Positions 46,368 to 54,510 of a stretch of DNA of 64,000 nt are shown in pieces. The notes beneath the pieces are model-generated. The model did not search any database. It was not told the origin of the DNA and saw nothing but the letters and a program-made list of their open reading frames with translations. A program made the translations under genes and the position numbers. This stretch comes from Luedemannella flava (GTDB lineage: Bacteria > Actinomycetota > Actinomycetes > Mycobacteriales > Micromonosporaceae). Within the stretch, counting starts at the first letter, position 1. Every line of letters begins with the position of its first letter. The DNA lies in NCBI RefSeq assembly GCF_039528515.1, contig NZ_BAAALT010000014.1, positions 33,819-97,818 on the forward strand, read 5' to 3'.

Positions 46368-47624
46368 CTACTCGCTGGCGACCTTGGGAGCAGCGTCACC
46401 TGGATCTGAGGGTTCGGGCGTCTCGCGCCCCTCACCTCTGGCCGGCTCGCCCCAACGCCGGTCGGTCAGCCAGTTGGCCACATAGTGGATCACATTGGTA
46501 ACCAGGATGGCCGGCGCGATGACGGCGACCGATCCGCTGAACTGGGTCTCCAATCGCAGCGAAAGGATGATGGCGGTGATGCCGTTCTGCTGCGCGAGCG
46601 CCAAATGCAGGCGGTCGGTACGGGAGAACTTCCGCGTCAGGGCCATCCCCGCGACGATCTGGGCGACAAAGGCCATGACGCCCAGCAGCAGGCCGTCAGT
46701 CAGATTCACACCGTTGACCAGCAGCAGCCCTAATAGCACGCTGGAGAAGAGCAGGGCGTAGTTCACGATCCTTCCGACCAGCCGCTCCAGTAGCGGCGTC
46801 CGCATGAAGAGTCCCGCAATCGCGATCGCGAGCATGAGGAACTGCGCGACGGCGATCACCGCCAGAACGCTCAGCACGATGGTCAGGATCCAGGGCCGGG
46901 CGCGCAACGTAAGCCACGCCAGATAGGCCAGGCCCGCCAGGGCCAGATTCAGTGCGAGATCAATACCGTAGGCGAGCAGGCCATCCGTAACAGGCCCCTG
47001 TCCGCTCGCTTCACCGAGGCCAAAGGTCTGAGTCGCGACAGCGCTGACGTACACGACAAGGATGACGGTCATCGGATCATCGAACGACGCCCATGCGCCG
47101 AGGATAGATTTCACGCGGGATGACATCCGGGAGTCGCCCATAATCGCGGCAACGGAAAGTGGATCAATTTGTGCGACAGCAACGCCCAGGACCAGATACA
47201 CCGGATCCCGCGTTGCCAGGTAGAGAATCCCACCGATCATCGCGGCCTTCGCGAAAACGCCGACGGTGACGGCGGCGATGATGATCCGCTTGTTGTCCTT
47301 CGCTTCCGCCAGGTCGATGCCGACCGTGCTGCTGAACAGCCCGACACCAAGCAACAGGCTGGTCAGGTACAGATAGGTCGTCGAGTTGTGGACGCTCCGA
47401 AGGCCGACCAACTCCGCGAACAACCAACTTCCCAGGACCAGGACGACCAACCACATACGTAGCGGGACGCGGCGCAAGAGCTGTGCGGGCAAGACGAGTC
47501 CTAACGTCGCGGTATACCACCGGACCACCAGTATCCGACAACGGACCGTCCTCAACCAGAAGCTCTGTGGCAAGTCACTCTGACTGAACGGCCGCGGATA
47601 CGGTCCACTAAGGGCTGTGTCCAT
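46368..47624 (-). CDS. Cation:proton antiporter (CPA superfamily)
   Basis: About 418 residues with 11-12 membrane helices. The ion-site signature is VAVAQIDPLSVAAIMGD followed by GAWASFDDPMTVILVVYVSA, matching the ND/DD positions of CPA exchangers. ALAQQNGITAIILSLRLE and a charged C-terminal tail end the protein. Start uncertain: ATG 47624 or GTG 47648. Base composition is visibly less GC-rich than neighbours, suggesting transfer. Divergent from a four-helix membrane protein across an operator-like inverted repeat. Confidence 0.85.
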   Translation of the reverse strand: MDTALSGPYPRPFSQSDLPQSFWLRTVRCRILVVRWYTATLGLVLPAQLLRRVPLRMWLVVLVLGSWLFAELVGLRSVHNSTTYLYLTSLLLGVGLFSSTVGIDLAEAKDNKRIIIAAVTVGVFAKAAMIGGILYLATRDPVYLVLGVAVAQIDPLSVAAIMGDSRMSSRVKSILGAWASFDDPMTVILVVYVSAVATQTFGLGEASGQGPVTDGLLAYGIDLALNLALAGLAYLAWLTLRARPWILTIVLSVLAVIAVAQFLMLAIAIAGLFMRTPLLERLVGRIVNYALLFSSVLLGLLLVNGVNLTDGLLLGVMAFVAQIVAGMALTRKFSRTDRLHLALAQQNGITAIILSLRLETQFSGSVAVIAPAILVTNVIHYVANWLTDRRWGEPARGEGRETPEPSDPGDAAPKVASE

Positions 47625-47646
47625 TTGGTGATTCCCCGCTACGTTC

Positions 47647-47668
47647 ACGAAGGCGCATCTACCTTCGT
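47647..47668. promoter_or_regulatory. Operator-like inverted repeat between divergent membrane genes
   Basis: Perfect 7-bp arms (ACGAAGG and CCTTCGT) with an 8-bp spacer, in the 71-bp gap between the antiporter start and the rightward gene. One regulator could control both. Confidence 0.5.
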
Positions 47669-47695
47669 CGCACCAACGTGCCGGGAGAATTAACG

Positions 47696-48676
47696 ATGAG
47701 GGAATTCCTACGTCGAAGCGGCGCCGCCCTGAGCGTGTTGCTGACCGGCGTCGCGGTCGAGTTCATACTGGCAATCGGGAAGAGCGAACCCGTGAGCCTC
47801 CAACGATTCGGCACACTGCTCGCGGTCATACTTGTTCTGTCAGTCGCCCTGGAGCTCGCGGAGCGAAAGAAGATCACCTGGCGACGTCTCGTCGCGGGCG
47901 GCCTCATCGCCATCGGCCTGCTGGCGGTCGCCGCCGGGGTCCTGGTGCTGCTCAACCTCGACGTCACCGGCAACGCGTCCGTCTCCAACGTCGTCGGCAC
48001 GATAATGATCAGCTGCGGCGTGATCATTTGTATGTCCGGCTTCTACGTGGCGATGCAGCGTGGTGTTGTTCAACGGGACGACCCGGCCGAATACCAGAAC
48101 CGCGTCGGCTTGAGTCAACCGCTGCCCGGACCGAACTCGGCGTTGCTCACCACGTTCGACGGCGACGCCCCCGCTTCGATCGTGGCACTGTGCCGCAAGA
48201 ACATGGCGTTGTACGACCTCCACTTCGTCGGCTATTACGTCAACGGCAAATGCCGGTTCTACACGGACATCCTCGACGACAACAGCGAGCAGATGCAGAA
48301 CATGCGTGGCGATGTTCCCGCCGACACAAGACGACGGCGATACGAGGCGTATGGCCGCCTGACTCACGGTTTCGTCAGCCGACTGGACTCGACGTTTGAG
48401 GAGGTGGAGCAGGGGGTGCTCATCCGCGTGGTGCTGGATGTCGCGCAGGGCGCCTTCTACTACACCCGCGTCGACGCGCGTCGGTTCATCTTCGGCGTCA
48501 CGATGAATCAGAACGCCGTCCTTGTCGCGGACGACAAGGTTCGCGACATCGCGGTCGAAATCGAGAAGTTGTCGGGATTGATGCCCGACGGGGGCCTCAA
48601 GCCCGACCCTGTCCCGCAAGCCGGGCCCAGCAACGTCCTTCCCATGAACGCCCGGACCGCCGCCCAGACGGCATAG
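47696..48676 (+). CDS. Four-helix membrane protein with a cytosolic sensor-like domain
   Basis: 326 residues, ATG after GGGAG. Four hydrophobic segments in the first 125 residues (ALSVLLTGVAVEFILAI; FGTLLAVILVLSVALEL; LIAIGLLAVAAGVLVLL; IMISCGVIICMSGFYVAM). A soluble domain of about 190 residues follows (ASIVALCRKNMALYDLHFVG, FVSRLDSTFEEVEQGVLIRV, RRFIFGVTMNQNAVLVAD). The soluble part looks like a ligand- or partner-binding alpha/beta domain but matches no family I can name. Low GC like the divergent antiporter, so the two probably arrived together and may act together. Confidence 0.7.
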   Translation: MREFLRRSGAALSVLLTGVAVEFILAIGKSEPVSLQRFGTLLAVILVLSVALELAERKKITWRRLVAGGLIAIGLLAVAAGVLVLLNLDVTGNASVSNVVGTIMISCGVIICMSGFYVAMQRGVVQRDDPAEYQNRVGLSQPLPGPNSALLTTFDGDAPASIVALCRKNMALYDLHFVGYYVNGKCRFYTDILDDNSEQMQNMRGDVPADTRRRRYEAYGRLTHGFVSRLDSTFEEVEQGVLIRVVLDVAQGAFYYTRVDARRFIFGVTMNQNAVLVADDKVRDIAVEIEKLSGLMPDGGLKPDPVPQAGPSNVLPMNARTAAQTA

Positions 48677-48825
48677 GGCCGCCGGACCGGGCCGCCACGT
48701 CCGGCCCAGTCGACACGATGTGTCCTGCACCCGACGGACTCCGTGCCAACCCCACCAACGGCCATCGCGTCCTAATGACGCGACCGTGTTCAGGCCGCCA
48801 CGAGGGGCTCGGAACGGAGATCACC

Positions 48826-49554
48826 ATGCGCAGACTCGTACTCGTCGGGGTTTGTGTCGCGGCATTGGCCGCCGCGGCCTGCACCCCGACCGACAACCCT
48901 GGCACCGGGGGCACCACCACCGCACCCGGCGCCGGCTCCACGACGGCCGCACCCGCCACCACGGGGCCCGCCGGCGCCACGACGGCGCCGACCACCAAGG
49001 GCGGCGGAGGTGGCGGGGGCAGCCCGACGACCGGCACCAGCCAGGGCACCTGGAAGGTCCGGTACAACTGGAACATCCCCAGCTCGCGGGTCGCCGTCAA
49101 CAACCCGCACGCGATGCCGCTGCCGCGGCTGGCCGAGATCCACGTGGGCAACCACGAAAAGGACGGCTTCGCCCGGATCTCGTTCTACTTCCGGGGCGGC
49201 ATGCCGAGCTACAACTTCAACTACGCGGCCGAGGTGCTCAACGAGGGCCAGGGCGAGCCGATCAAGCTCGAGGGCAACTCGTTCCTGCGCATCCAGTTCA
49301 GCAACGCGCGGCAGCACGACGACGACTACCACAACTCGCTCAAAGTGAAGCCGGCCAACCACATCGGCTTCAAGAATCTCAAGAGCTACGCGTTCGGCGG
49401 GGACTTCGAGGGCTACATCACGTACGGGCTGGGCATCCAGTCGACCCCCAACAGCGACCACGTGCTGAAGATCCGGGTCGGCGAGCTGACGAAGAAGCCG
49501 GACGGCAAGGGCGGCTTCTTCTACGTCGTCGCCTTCGACGTCGCGATGACCTGA
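48826..49554 (+). CDS. AMIN-like domain lipoprotein
   Basis: 242 residues. Signal peptide MRRLVLVGVCVAALAAAACT with lipobox AAAC (cysteine at 19), a Thr/Gly/Ala linker of about 50 residues, then a beta-rich domain: RLAEIHVGNHEKDGFARISF, YNFNYAAEVLNEGQGE, LRIQFSNARQ, and VLKIRVGELTKKPDGKGGFF. This matches actinobacterial AMIN-like cell-envelope lipoproteins, thought to bind wall polymers. GGAG precedes the ATG. It ends 6 bp before the convergent GPP34 gene. Confidence 0.8.
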   Translation: MRRLVLVGVCVAALAAAACTPTDNPGTGGTTTAPGAGSTTAAPATTGPAGATTAPTTKGGGGGGGSPTTGTSQGTWKVRYNWNIPSSRVAVNNPHAMPLPRLAEIHVGNHEKDGFARISFYFRGGMPSYNFNYAAEVLNEGQGEPIKLEGNSFLRIQFSNARQHDDDYHNSLKVKPANHIGFKNLKSYAFGGDFEGYITYGLGIQSTPNSDHVLKIRVGELTKKPDGKGGFFYVVAFDVAMT

Positions 49555-49559
49555 CCGGC

Positions 49560-50192
49560 TCAGAGCTTGGGCGCCACGGCCAGGGTCGCGGCGACCAGCT
49601 CGACAGCCGTAATGATCTCTTTGAGTACGTCCGGGAGGGTGGCGGCGAACCGGCCGAGGCCCTCCCGGGCTTCGCGTCCCCGCACGGCGATCAGGTCGGT
49701 CATGCCGACGGCGAGCACGAGCCCGGCCAGCACCGCGGTGGGTGCGTCCAACAGTTCCGGATGGTCGAGCATGTAGCGCAGCCGGGCCCGGGGCGCGGCG
49801 GCGTCGTTGCGGTCCACGGCCGGGTAGCGCACGGTCGAGCGGAGCATGCCGCGCGACTCGACCCGGTGGATGATCCCGGCCTCGACGAGCCGCGGCCGCA
49901 CCATCTCCAGGGCGTCCTTGCGCAGATACTCCACCCAGCTGCGTACGGGGTGCTCGGCGCGCTCCTTGACGATCTCCGCGAGTGCGGCGTCGCTCACGCG
50001 CTCCCGGTGGGGACGCAGGTCGACGACGGTGACCAGGCCGTTGACGACCGTGATCCGCTCACGGATGGCGAGCTCGGCCACCACGGCGCCCGCGAGCCCC
50101 GACTCGAACACCCGGGCGTTGAGGTGGCACTTGCCGGTGTATTCGTCGTGGCTGACAAGGTAGAACTCGTCCGCGAGCGGCAGTTGTCGCAT
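49560..50192 (-). CDS. GPP34 (GOLPH3-like) family protein
   Basis: 210 residues. LPLADEFYLVSHDEYTGKCH is the family opening. GLAGAVVAELAIRERITVVN, VRSWVEYLRKDALEMVRPRL and IIHRVESRGMLRSTVRYP follow. Eukaryotic GOLPH3/Vps74 binds PI4P and sorts Golgi enzymes. Actinobacterial homologues are common but their role is unclear; peripheral membrane binding is expected. A lone gene, convergent with the AMIN-like lipoprotein. Confidence 0.9.
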   Translation of the reverse strand: MRQLPLADEFYLVSHDEYTGKCHLNARVFESGLAGAVVAELAIRERITVVNGLVTVVDLRPHRERVSDAALAEIVKERAEHPVRSWVEYLRKDALEMVRPRLVEAGIIHRVESRGMLRSTVRYPAVDRNDAAAPRARLRYMLDHPELLDAPTAVLAGLVLAVGMTDLIAVRGREAREGLGRFAATLPDVLKEIITAVELVAATLAVAPKL

Positions 50193-50394
50193 CGGGCATT
50201 CCTCGGCTAGGCCCGGTGTCGGTGCGGCGACACTAGCGGACCATTGGTAGTCGTTTCAACGCCCAGCGTGGGATCACCAGCCTCACCGGCCCCACGAGTA
50301 TTTGACCGGGCAAGCATCGCGGACCTTTGCCCGCTAATCTTGGGACGGCGTTCGTGAAAACTTCTCGCGCCGTACCCCCGCGAAAGAGATCCGC

Positions 50395-51318
50395 GTGTAC
50401 CTCCCCCATGGCAGCGCGCCCGACCGCGACGGTGGCTGCACCGGTAGCCCGGCCGACGTCGCGGTCCGCGCGTACGCGAACGCGCTGCGGCACACGCTCG
50501 CCATGGCGGCCGCCACCGATCGCGCCGAGCTCACCACCCGTACTCTCGTGGCGGCCCGGGAGGTCGCGGACGCCGCGGTCGCCGCGGTGATCGAGCCCGA
50601 CGGCGATCTGCGCGCCGAGGGCGACGTCGACCTCGTCGAACGGTTCGGGGCCCTCGACGCCGACCTGCGCTCGCGCCTGTGCCGCGCGCCGGCCGGCCCC
50701 ACCGACCTGCTCGCCGGCGGCGCCGTCACGGTGCCGATGAGCGGCGGGGCGCTGATCGTGGCGGGTCACCCCCGTCCCGCCGCGACGCAGGTGCTCTCCC
50801 TCATCGCGGCCCACCACGTCGCCGGCCTCGACCGCCTCAGCCAGCTCGACGCGCTGCGCCGCTTCGCCAACAGCGACCCGCTCACCGGCCTGCGCCACCA
50901 CCGGCCGTTCCGGCGCCGGCTCGCGAAGGCCACCCCGGGTCGCACGGCCGTCATCGCGATCGACGTCGACAACTTCAAGAGCATCAACGACGAGTACGGC
51001 CACGGGGCCGGCGACACCGCCCTGGTCCGCCTCGGCAACGCCCTGCAGGCCGCGCTGCGGTGCAGCGACGACCTCTACCGCGTCGGCGGGGACGAGTTCG
51101 CGGTCCTCGTCGAGGTCGCCGGGGAGCCGGAGGCGCTCGCCATCGCGGAGCGGCTGCTGCGCGCCGCCCGGTCCGCCGGTCACCCGGTGAGCGCCGGGGT
51201 GGCCCTGCGCCGCGACGACGAGGACGGCCCCGACACGCTCCGGCGGGCCGACGCCGCCCTTTACGTAGCCAAACGCGCCGGCCGCGATACCGCCCGAATG
51301 GCCGACCGACCTGCATGA
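50395..51318 (+). CDS. Diguanylate cyclase (GGDEF)
   Basis: 307 residues, GTG start. A helical, GAF-like N-terminal half (residues 20-150) is followed by DPLTGLRHHRPFRRRL and the active site GGDEF at 231-235. The metal aspartate is in IAIDVDNFKSIND. The inhibitory I-site is intact (Arg222-x-x-Asp225, five residues before GGDEF), so c-di-GMP should feed back. No membrane helix, so the signal is cytosolic. It is followed 7 bp later by a pyruvyl-transferase gene in the same direction. Confidence 0.94.
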   Translation: MYLPHGSAPDRDGGCTGSPADVAVRAYANALRHTLAMAAATDRAELTTRTLVAAREVADAAVAAVIEPDGDLRAEGDVDLVERFGALDADLRSRLCRAPAGPTDLLAGGAVTVPMSGGALIVAGHPRPAATQVLSLIAAHHVAGLDRLSQLDALRRFANSDPLTGLRHHRPFRRRLAKATPGRTAVIAIDVDNFKSINDEYGHGAGDTALVRLGNALQAALRCSDDLYRVGGDEFAVLVEVAGEPEALAIAERLLRAARSAGHPVSAGVALRRDDEDGPDTLRRADAALYVAKRAGRDTARMADRPA

Positions 51319-51325
51319 TCAGGGC

Positions 51326-52231
51326 GTGGACCCGGTCGACCTGTACTGGTGGAGTCCCGTGCGCGACCCGAGGGTGCTGGCCCGGCAGGTGCGCGTGCGG
51401 GGCGGTGTGTGGGCGCGACTGCTCGCCCGCTCGGGACGATCCATGGTCAACTTCGGCGACGAACTGAACCCGCTCCTGGTCGGCCGGCTGCTGGGCCGCC
51501 CGGTCCGCTGGACGCCGCCGGACCGGGCCGCGCTCGTCGCGATCGGCTCCGTCGTCGAGCACGTACCCGCGTCGCGACGGCCGCCGGACGCGCCGCCGGT
51601 GACCGTGTGGGGCTCCGGCCTGCACGACCGTCCGGGCCAGGCGCCGGTCGTCGCCGGCGTCCGGTTCGCCGCCGTGCGCGGCCCGTTGACCCGCGACGCC
51701 CTGGGCCTGCCCGCCGACACGCCGCTGGGCGACCCCGGACTGCTCGTGCCGGTCAGCCTGCCCGCGCCGCGCCGGGTCGGGCGCGCCGACCTGATCCTGG
51801 TCCCGCACTACGCCGACTTCGAGTCGCGGTCGGCGCGCCAGGCGATGGCGCGGCTGGCGGCGCGCGGCGTCCAGATCGTGCCGACCACCACCCGGACGAT
51901 GACGCTGCTCGACCGGCTGGCCTCGGCCGACCTGGTGCTCGCCAGCGCCCTGCACGGCCTGATCGTGGCCGACGCGTACGGGGTCCCGGCCGTTCCGGTG
52001 CACCTGGGCGGCGGCTCCACGCAGCCGCTGTTCAAGTACGCCGACTACGCCGCCTCGGTGGGGCTGACCCACGAGTGGCTGCCCATCCCGGAGCGGGTGG
52101 ACGCGGCCGCCCTGATCGCCACGGCCCGCGCCCGGGCGGAGGAGCGCCGCGCGATCCTTGCGACGACGGTGCCGGAACGCCAGCACGACCTCACGGTGGC
52201 CCTGGACGTGCTGGACGCGATGCGCGGCTAA
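51326..52231 (+). CDS. Polysaccharide pyruvyl transferase family protein
   Basis: 301 residues, GTG start 7 bp after the cyclase stop. NFGDELNPLLVGRLLGRPV, AAVRGPLTRDALGLPADTPL, GDPGLLVP and ASALHGLIVADAYGVPAVPV are the family motifs, with His of the SxHG type in place. Adds ketal pyruvate from PEP to sugars of exopolysaccharide or wall glycopolymers. Operon with the c-di-GMP cyclase suggests control of surface polysaccharide. The 3' end overlaps the convergent tetR by four bases. Confidence 0.92.
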   Translation: MDPVDLYWWSPVRDPRVLARQVRVRGGVWARLLARSGRSMVNFGDELNPLLVGRLLGRPVRWTPPDRAALVAIGSVVEHVPASRRPPDAPPVTVWGSGLHDRPGQAPVVAGVRFAAVRGPLTRDALGLPADTPLGDPGLLVPVSLPAPRRVGRADLILVPHYADFESRSARQAMARLAARGVQIVPTTTRTMTLLDRLASADLVLASALHGLIVADAYGVPAVPVHLGGGSTQPLFKYADYAASVGLTHEWLPIPERVDAAALIATARARAEERRAILATTVPERQHDLTVALDVLDAMRG

Positions 52232-52806
52232 CGTTCGAGTTCGGCGAGCGCGCGGTCGAGCAGGTCGCCGAACTCGGGCCCGGCCGGATCGGCGAGCCAC
52301 CGCTCGCTGACGGCGAGGACCGCGCCGGCGACCGCGCCGGCCAGCACATGCGCGGCGAAGTCGTCGCCGGGGCGCCCGTCGCGGGTCTGGAACAGGTCAC
52401 GCATCATGCCCATGGTGGTGAGCAGGTTCTCCAGGGCGCGCGCCCGCAGCGCCGGCACCGACAGCACCAGCATGCTGCGCTCGTTGAGGGCGGCCTTGGC
52501 CGTGGGGTCCAGGTTGCCGAACACGTCGCGGATGACGTGCCGCAGCGCGCCGATGGTGGTGAGCTCCACCGGCGCGCTGAGGAACCGTTCGGCGATCACG
52601 TCGTCGTACTCGTCGAGGATGACGACGTCTTCCTTCGTCTTGAAGTAGCGGAAGAACGTGCTCGGGGACACCTCGGCGGCGGCCGCGATCTGGTCCACCG
52701 TCGTCGCGTCGTACCCCTGCTCCGCGAAGAGCCGCAACGCGTGGTCCTGGATGGACCACCGGGTCTTCTGCTTCTTGCGTTCACGCAGGCCGGGCGACGA
52801 CGTCAT
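52228..52806 (-). CDS. TetR family regulator
   Basis: 192 residues. N-terminal HTH: IQDHALRLFAEQGYDATTVD, IAAAAEVSPSTFFRYFKTKE. The C-terminal ligand domain includes RSMLVLSVPALRARALENLL. It overlaps the 3' end of the MFS gene by 26 bases and is transcribed after it, so it is co-expressed with the pump it probably represses. An imperfect palindrome in the pump promoter is a candidate site. Confidence 0.93.
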   Translation of the reverse strand: MTSSPGLRERKKQKTRWSIQDHALRLFAEQGYDATTVDQIAAAAEVSPSTFFRYFKTKEDVVILDEYDDVIAERFLSAPVELTTIGALRHVIRDVFGNLDPTAKAALNERSMLVLSVPALRARALENLLTTMGMMRDLFQTRDGRPGDDFAAHVLAGAVAGAVLAVSERWLADPAGPEFGDLLDRALAELER

Positions 52807-54235
52807 GGTGTGATTCTTCCTCGCCGGGCGGCGCCGTGGCGACCGGCTGCCCCCGCAGGAACATGGCGACGCACACGGCGCCGATCAGTGCGAGCCCCGC
52901 GCAGGCCGCGAGCACCACGTCCATGGCGTGCACGTACGCGGCGGGCGTGCTCTCCGCGATGCCGCGCCCGTCGAGCTGACCGGACAGCAGGCTGCCCAGC
53001 AGCGCTACGCCGAGCGCGGCCCCGACCTGGCGCAGCGTCATGGTGATCGCGGTGCCGGCGCCGGCCCGCTCGGCCGGCAGGTCGTCGAGGACCACGGCCA
53101 TCGCGGGCGCCATGGCGCTGCCCGTGCCGAACCCGAGCACGGCGAGCCACAGGGCCGTCGACGCGTAGCCGTCGCCGAGGTCGGTCCGCGCGCCGAGCCC
53201 GAGGCCGACCGCCGCGACAACCAACCCGACGGTGATCGGAATCCGTGCGCCGAGCCGCCCGACGAGCCGCTCGGACGCGGCCGCGCCGACGATCAGCCCC
53301 GCCATCATCGGGATGAGCCGCACCCCGACGCCCAGCGCGTCGTGCCCGAGCACCAGCTGCAGGTACGCCGGCAGCACGAACAGCACCCCGAACATCGCGA
53401 ACGTCGCGAGCGTCGCGGCGAGCGACCCCCACAGGAACCGCACCCGCGCAAACCACAAAAGATCAATCATCGGGTACGCGCTGCGCCGCTCCCACCACAC
53501 GAACGCGGCGAGGACGGCGGCGCCGGCGCCGATCGCGCACAGCACGCGGGCGTCCGCCCAGCCCCGCTGCGGCACCTCGATCACCCCGTAGATCAGCCCG
53601 ACCAGCCCGACGGTCGAGAGCGCGCCCCCGACCAGGTCGGCCGGGCGTGGTTCGGGGTCGCGGGTCTCGGGGATGAGCGCGACGACGGCGACGGCCGCGA
53701 CCGCGACGACCGGCAGGTTGACCAGGAACACCGAGCCCCACCAGAAGTGCCGCAGCAGCCACCCGCCGACGATCGGCCCGAGCGGGATGCCCACGCCGGC
53801 GGCCATCATCGCGACGGCCACGGCCCGCGCCCGCTGCTCCGGCGGAAAGATCGCCGGCAGCACGGCCAGCGTGGTCGGCGTGAGCACGGCCGCCCCGATC
53901 CCCATGAGCGCCCGCGCCCCGACGAGCGTACCGGCGCTGGTCGCATAGGTGGCGACGAGCGACGCGGCCCCGAACAGCCCCAGCCCCGCCAGCAGCACCC
54001 GCTTGCGCCCGACCCGGTCGGCGAGCGCGCCCGCGGGCAGCAACAACCCCGCGAACACCAGGATGTACGCGTCCACGATCCACTGCAGCTCGCTGACGCC
54101 GGCGCCAAGTTCCGTCGCGAGCGTCGGCAGCGCCACGTTGAGGATCGTCCCGTCGAACCCGAGCGTCAGCATGCACAGCACGATCGCCCCGAGCGCGAGC
54201 CACCGCCCACGCCCGTCCTTCATGACAGCAACCAT
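52781..54235 (-). CDS. MFS drug:H+ antiporter (DHA2 type, 14 TM)
   Basis: 484 residues. TM1 motif MLTLGFDGTILNVALPTLAT, motif A GALADRVGRKRVLLAG, motif C MMAAGVGIPLGPIVGGWLLR. ATG 54235 (or 54223) lies just after a promoter with -35 TTGACA (54267-54272) and -10 TACTCT (54242-54247) on the reverse strand, 19 bp apart. No ribosome site, so leaderless. First gene of an operon with tetR. Confidence 0.94.
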   Translation of the reverse strand: MVAVMKDGRGRWLALGAIVLCMLTLGFDGTILNVALPTLATELGAGVSELQWIVDAYILVFAGLLLPAGALADRVGRKRVLLAGLGLFGAASLVATYATSAGTLVGARALMGIGAAVLTPTTLAVLPAIFPPEQRARAVAVAMMAAGVGIPLGPIVGGWLLRHFWWGSVFLVNLPVVAVAAVAVVALIPETRDPEPRPADLVGGALSTVGLVGLIYGVIEVPQRGWADARVLCAIGAGAAVLAAFVWWERRSAYPMIDLLWFARVRFLWGSLAATLATFAMFGVLFVLPAYLQLVLGHDALGVGVRLIPMMAGLIVGAAASERLVGRLGARIPITVGLVVAAVGLGLGARTDLGDGYASTALWLAVLGFGTGSAMAPAMAVVLDDLPAERAGAGTAITMTLRQVGAALGVALLGSLLSGQLDGRGIAESTPAAYVHAMDVVLAACAGLALIGAVCVAMFLRGQPVATAPPGEEESHHDVVARPA

Positions 54236-54241
54236 GAAATG

Positions 54242-54272
54242 AGAGTAGCTTCCACTTCATAGTTACTGTCAA
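54242..54272 (-). promoter_or_regulatory. Promoter and TetR-type operator of the MFS-tetR operon
   Basis: -35 TTGACA and -10 TACTCT on the reverse strand. Between and overlapping them is an imperfect palindrome with AGTAGCT (54244-54250) and AGTTACT (54261-54267), 6 of 7 pairs matching. The location fits repression by the operon's own TetR protein. Confidence 0.6.
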
Positions 54273-54343
54273 GTTCGTGGGACCCCTACGTAGAGTTATG
54301 GGGACGGAGAGTGATGAGGGCTACGAGATGCGCCATGCCCCGC

Positions 54344-54466
54344 CACCCACTTTGCTCTGCTTCCTCATAGGAATCGGCGCGCTAGCTGCGGCGATGCGAC
54401 CGCGCGGTGACGAGGGCGGTCACGCTGGGTGAGTGATTCCTATAGGGAAGCAGAGCAAAGTGGGTG
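54344..54466. repeat. 123-bp element with 32-bp terminal inverted repeats
   Basis: Arms 54344-54375 and 54435-54466 match as reverse complements in 30 of 32 positions; weaker pairing extends a few bases outward. The 59-bp centre has its own GTGAC/GTCAC repeats. No coding frame. The region 54273-54510 holds nothing else I can support. It may be a MITE-like element or a long bidirectional terminator. Confidence 0.75.
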
Positions 54467-54510
54467 CAGGGGTTGTTGGGCAGCGGAACAGAAAGTACCG
54501 GGCGTAGCCG

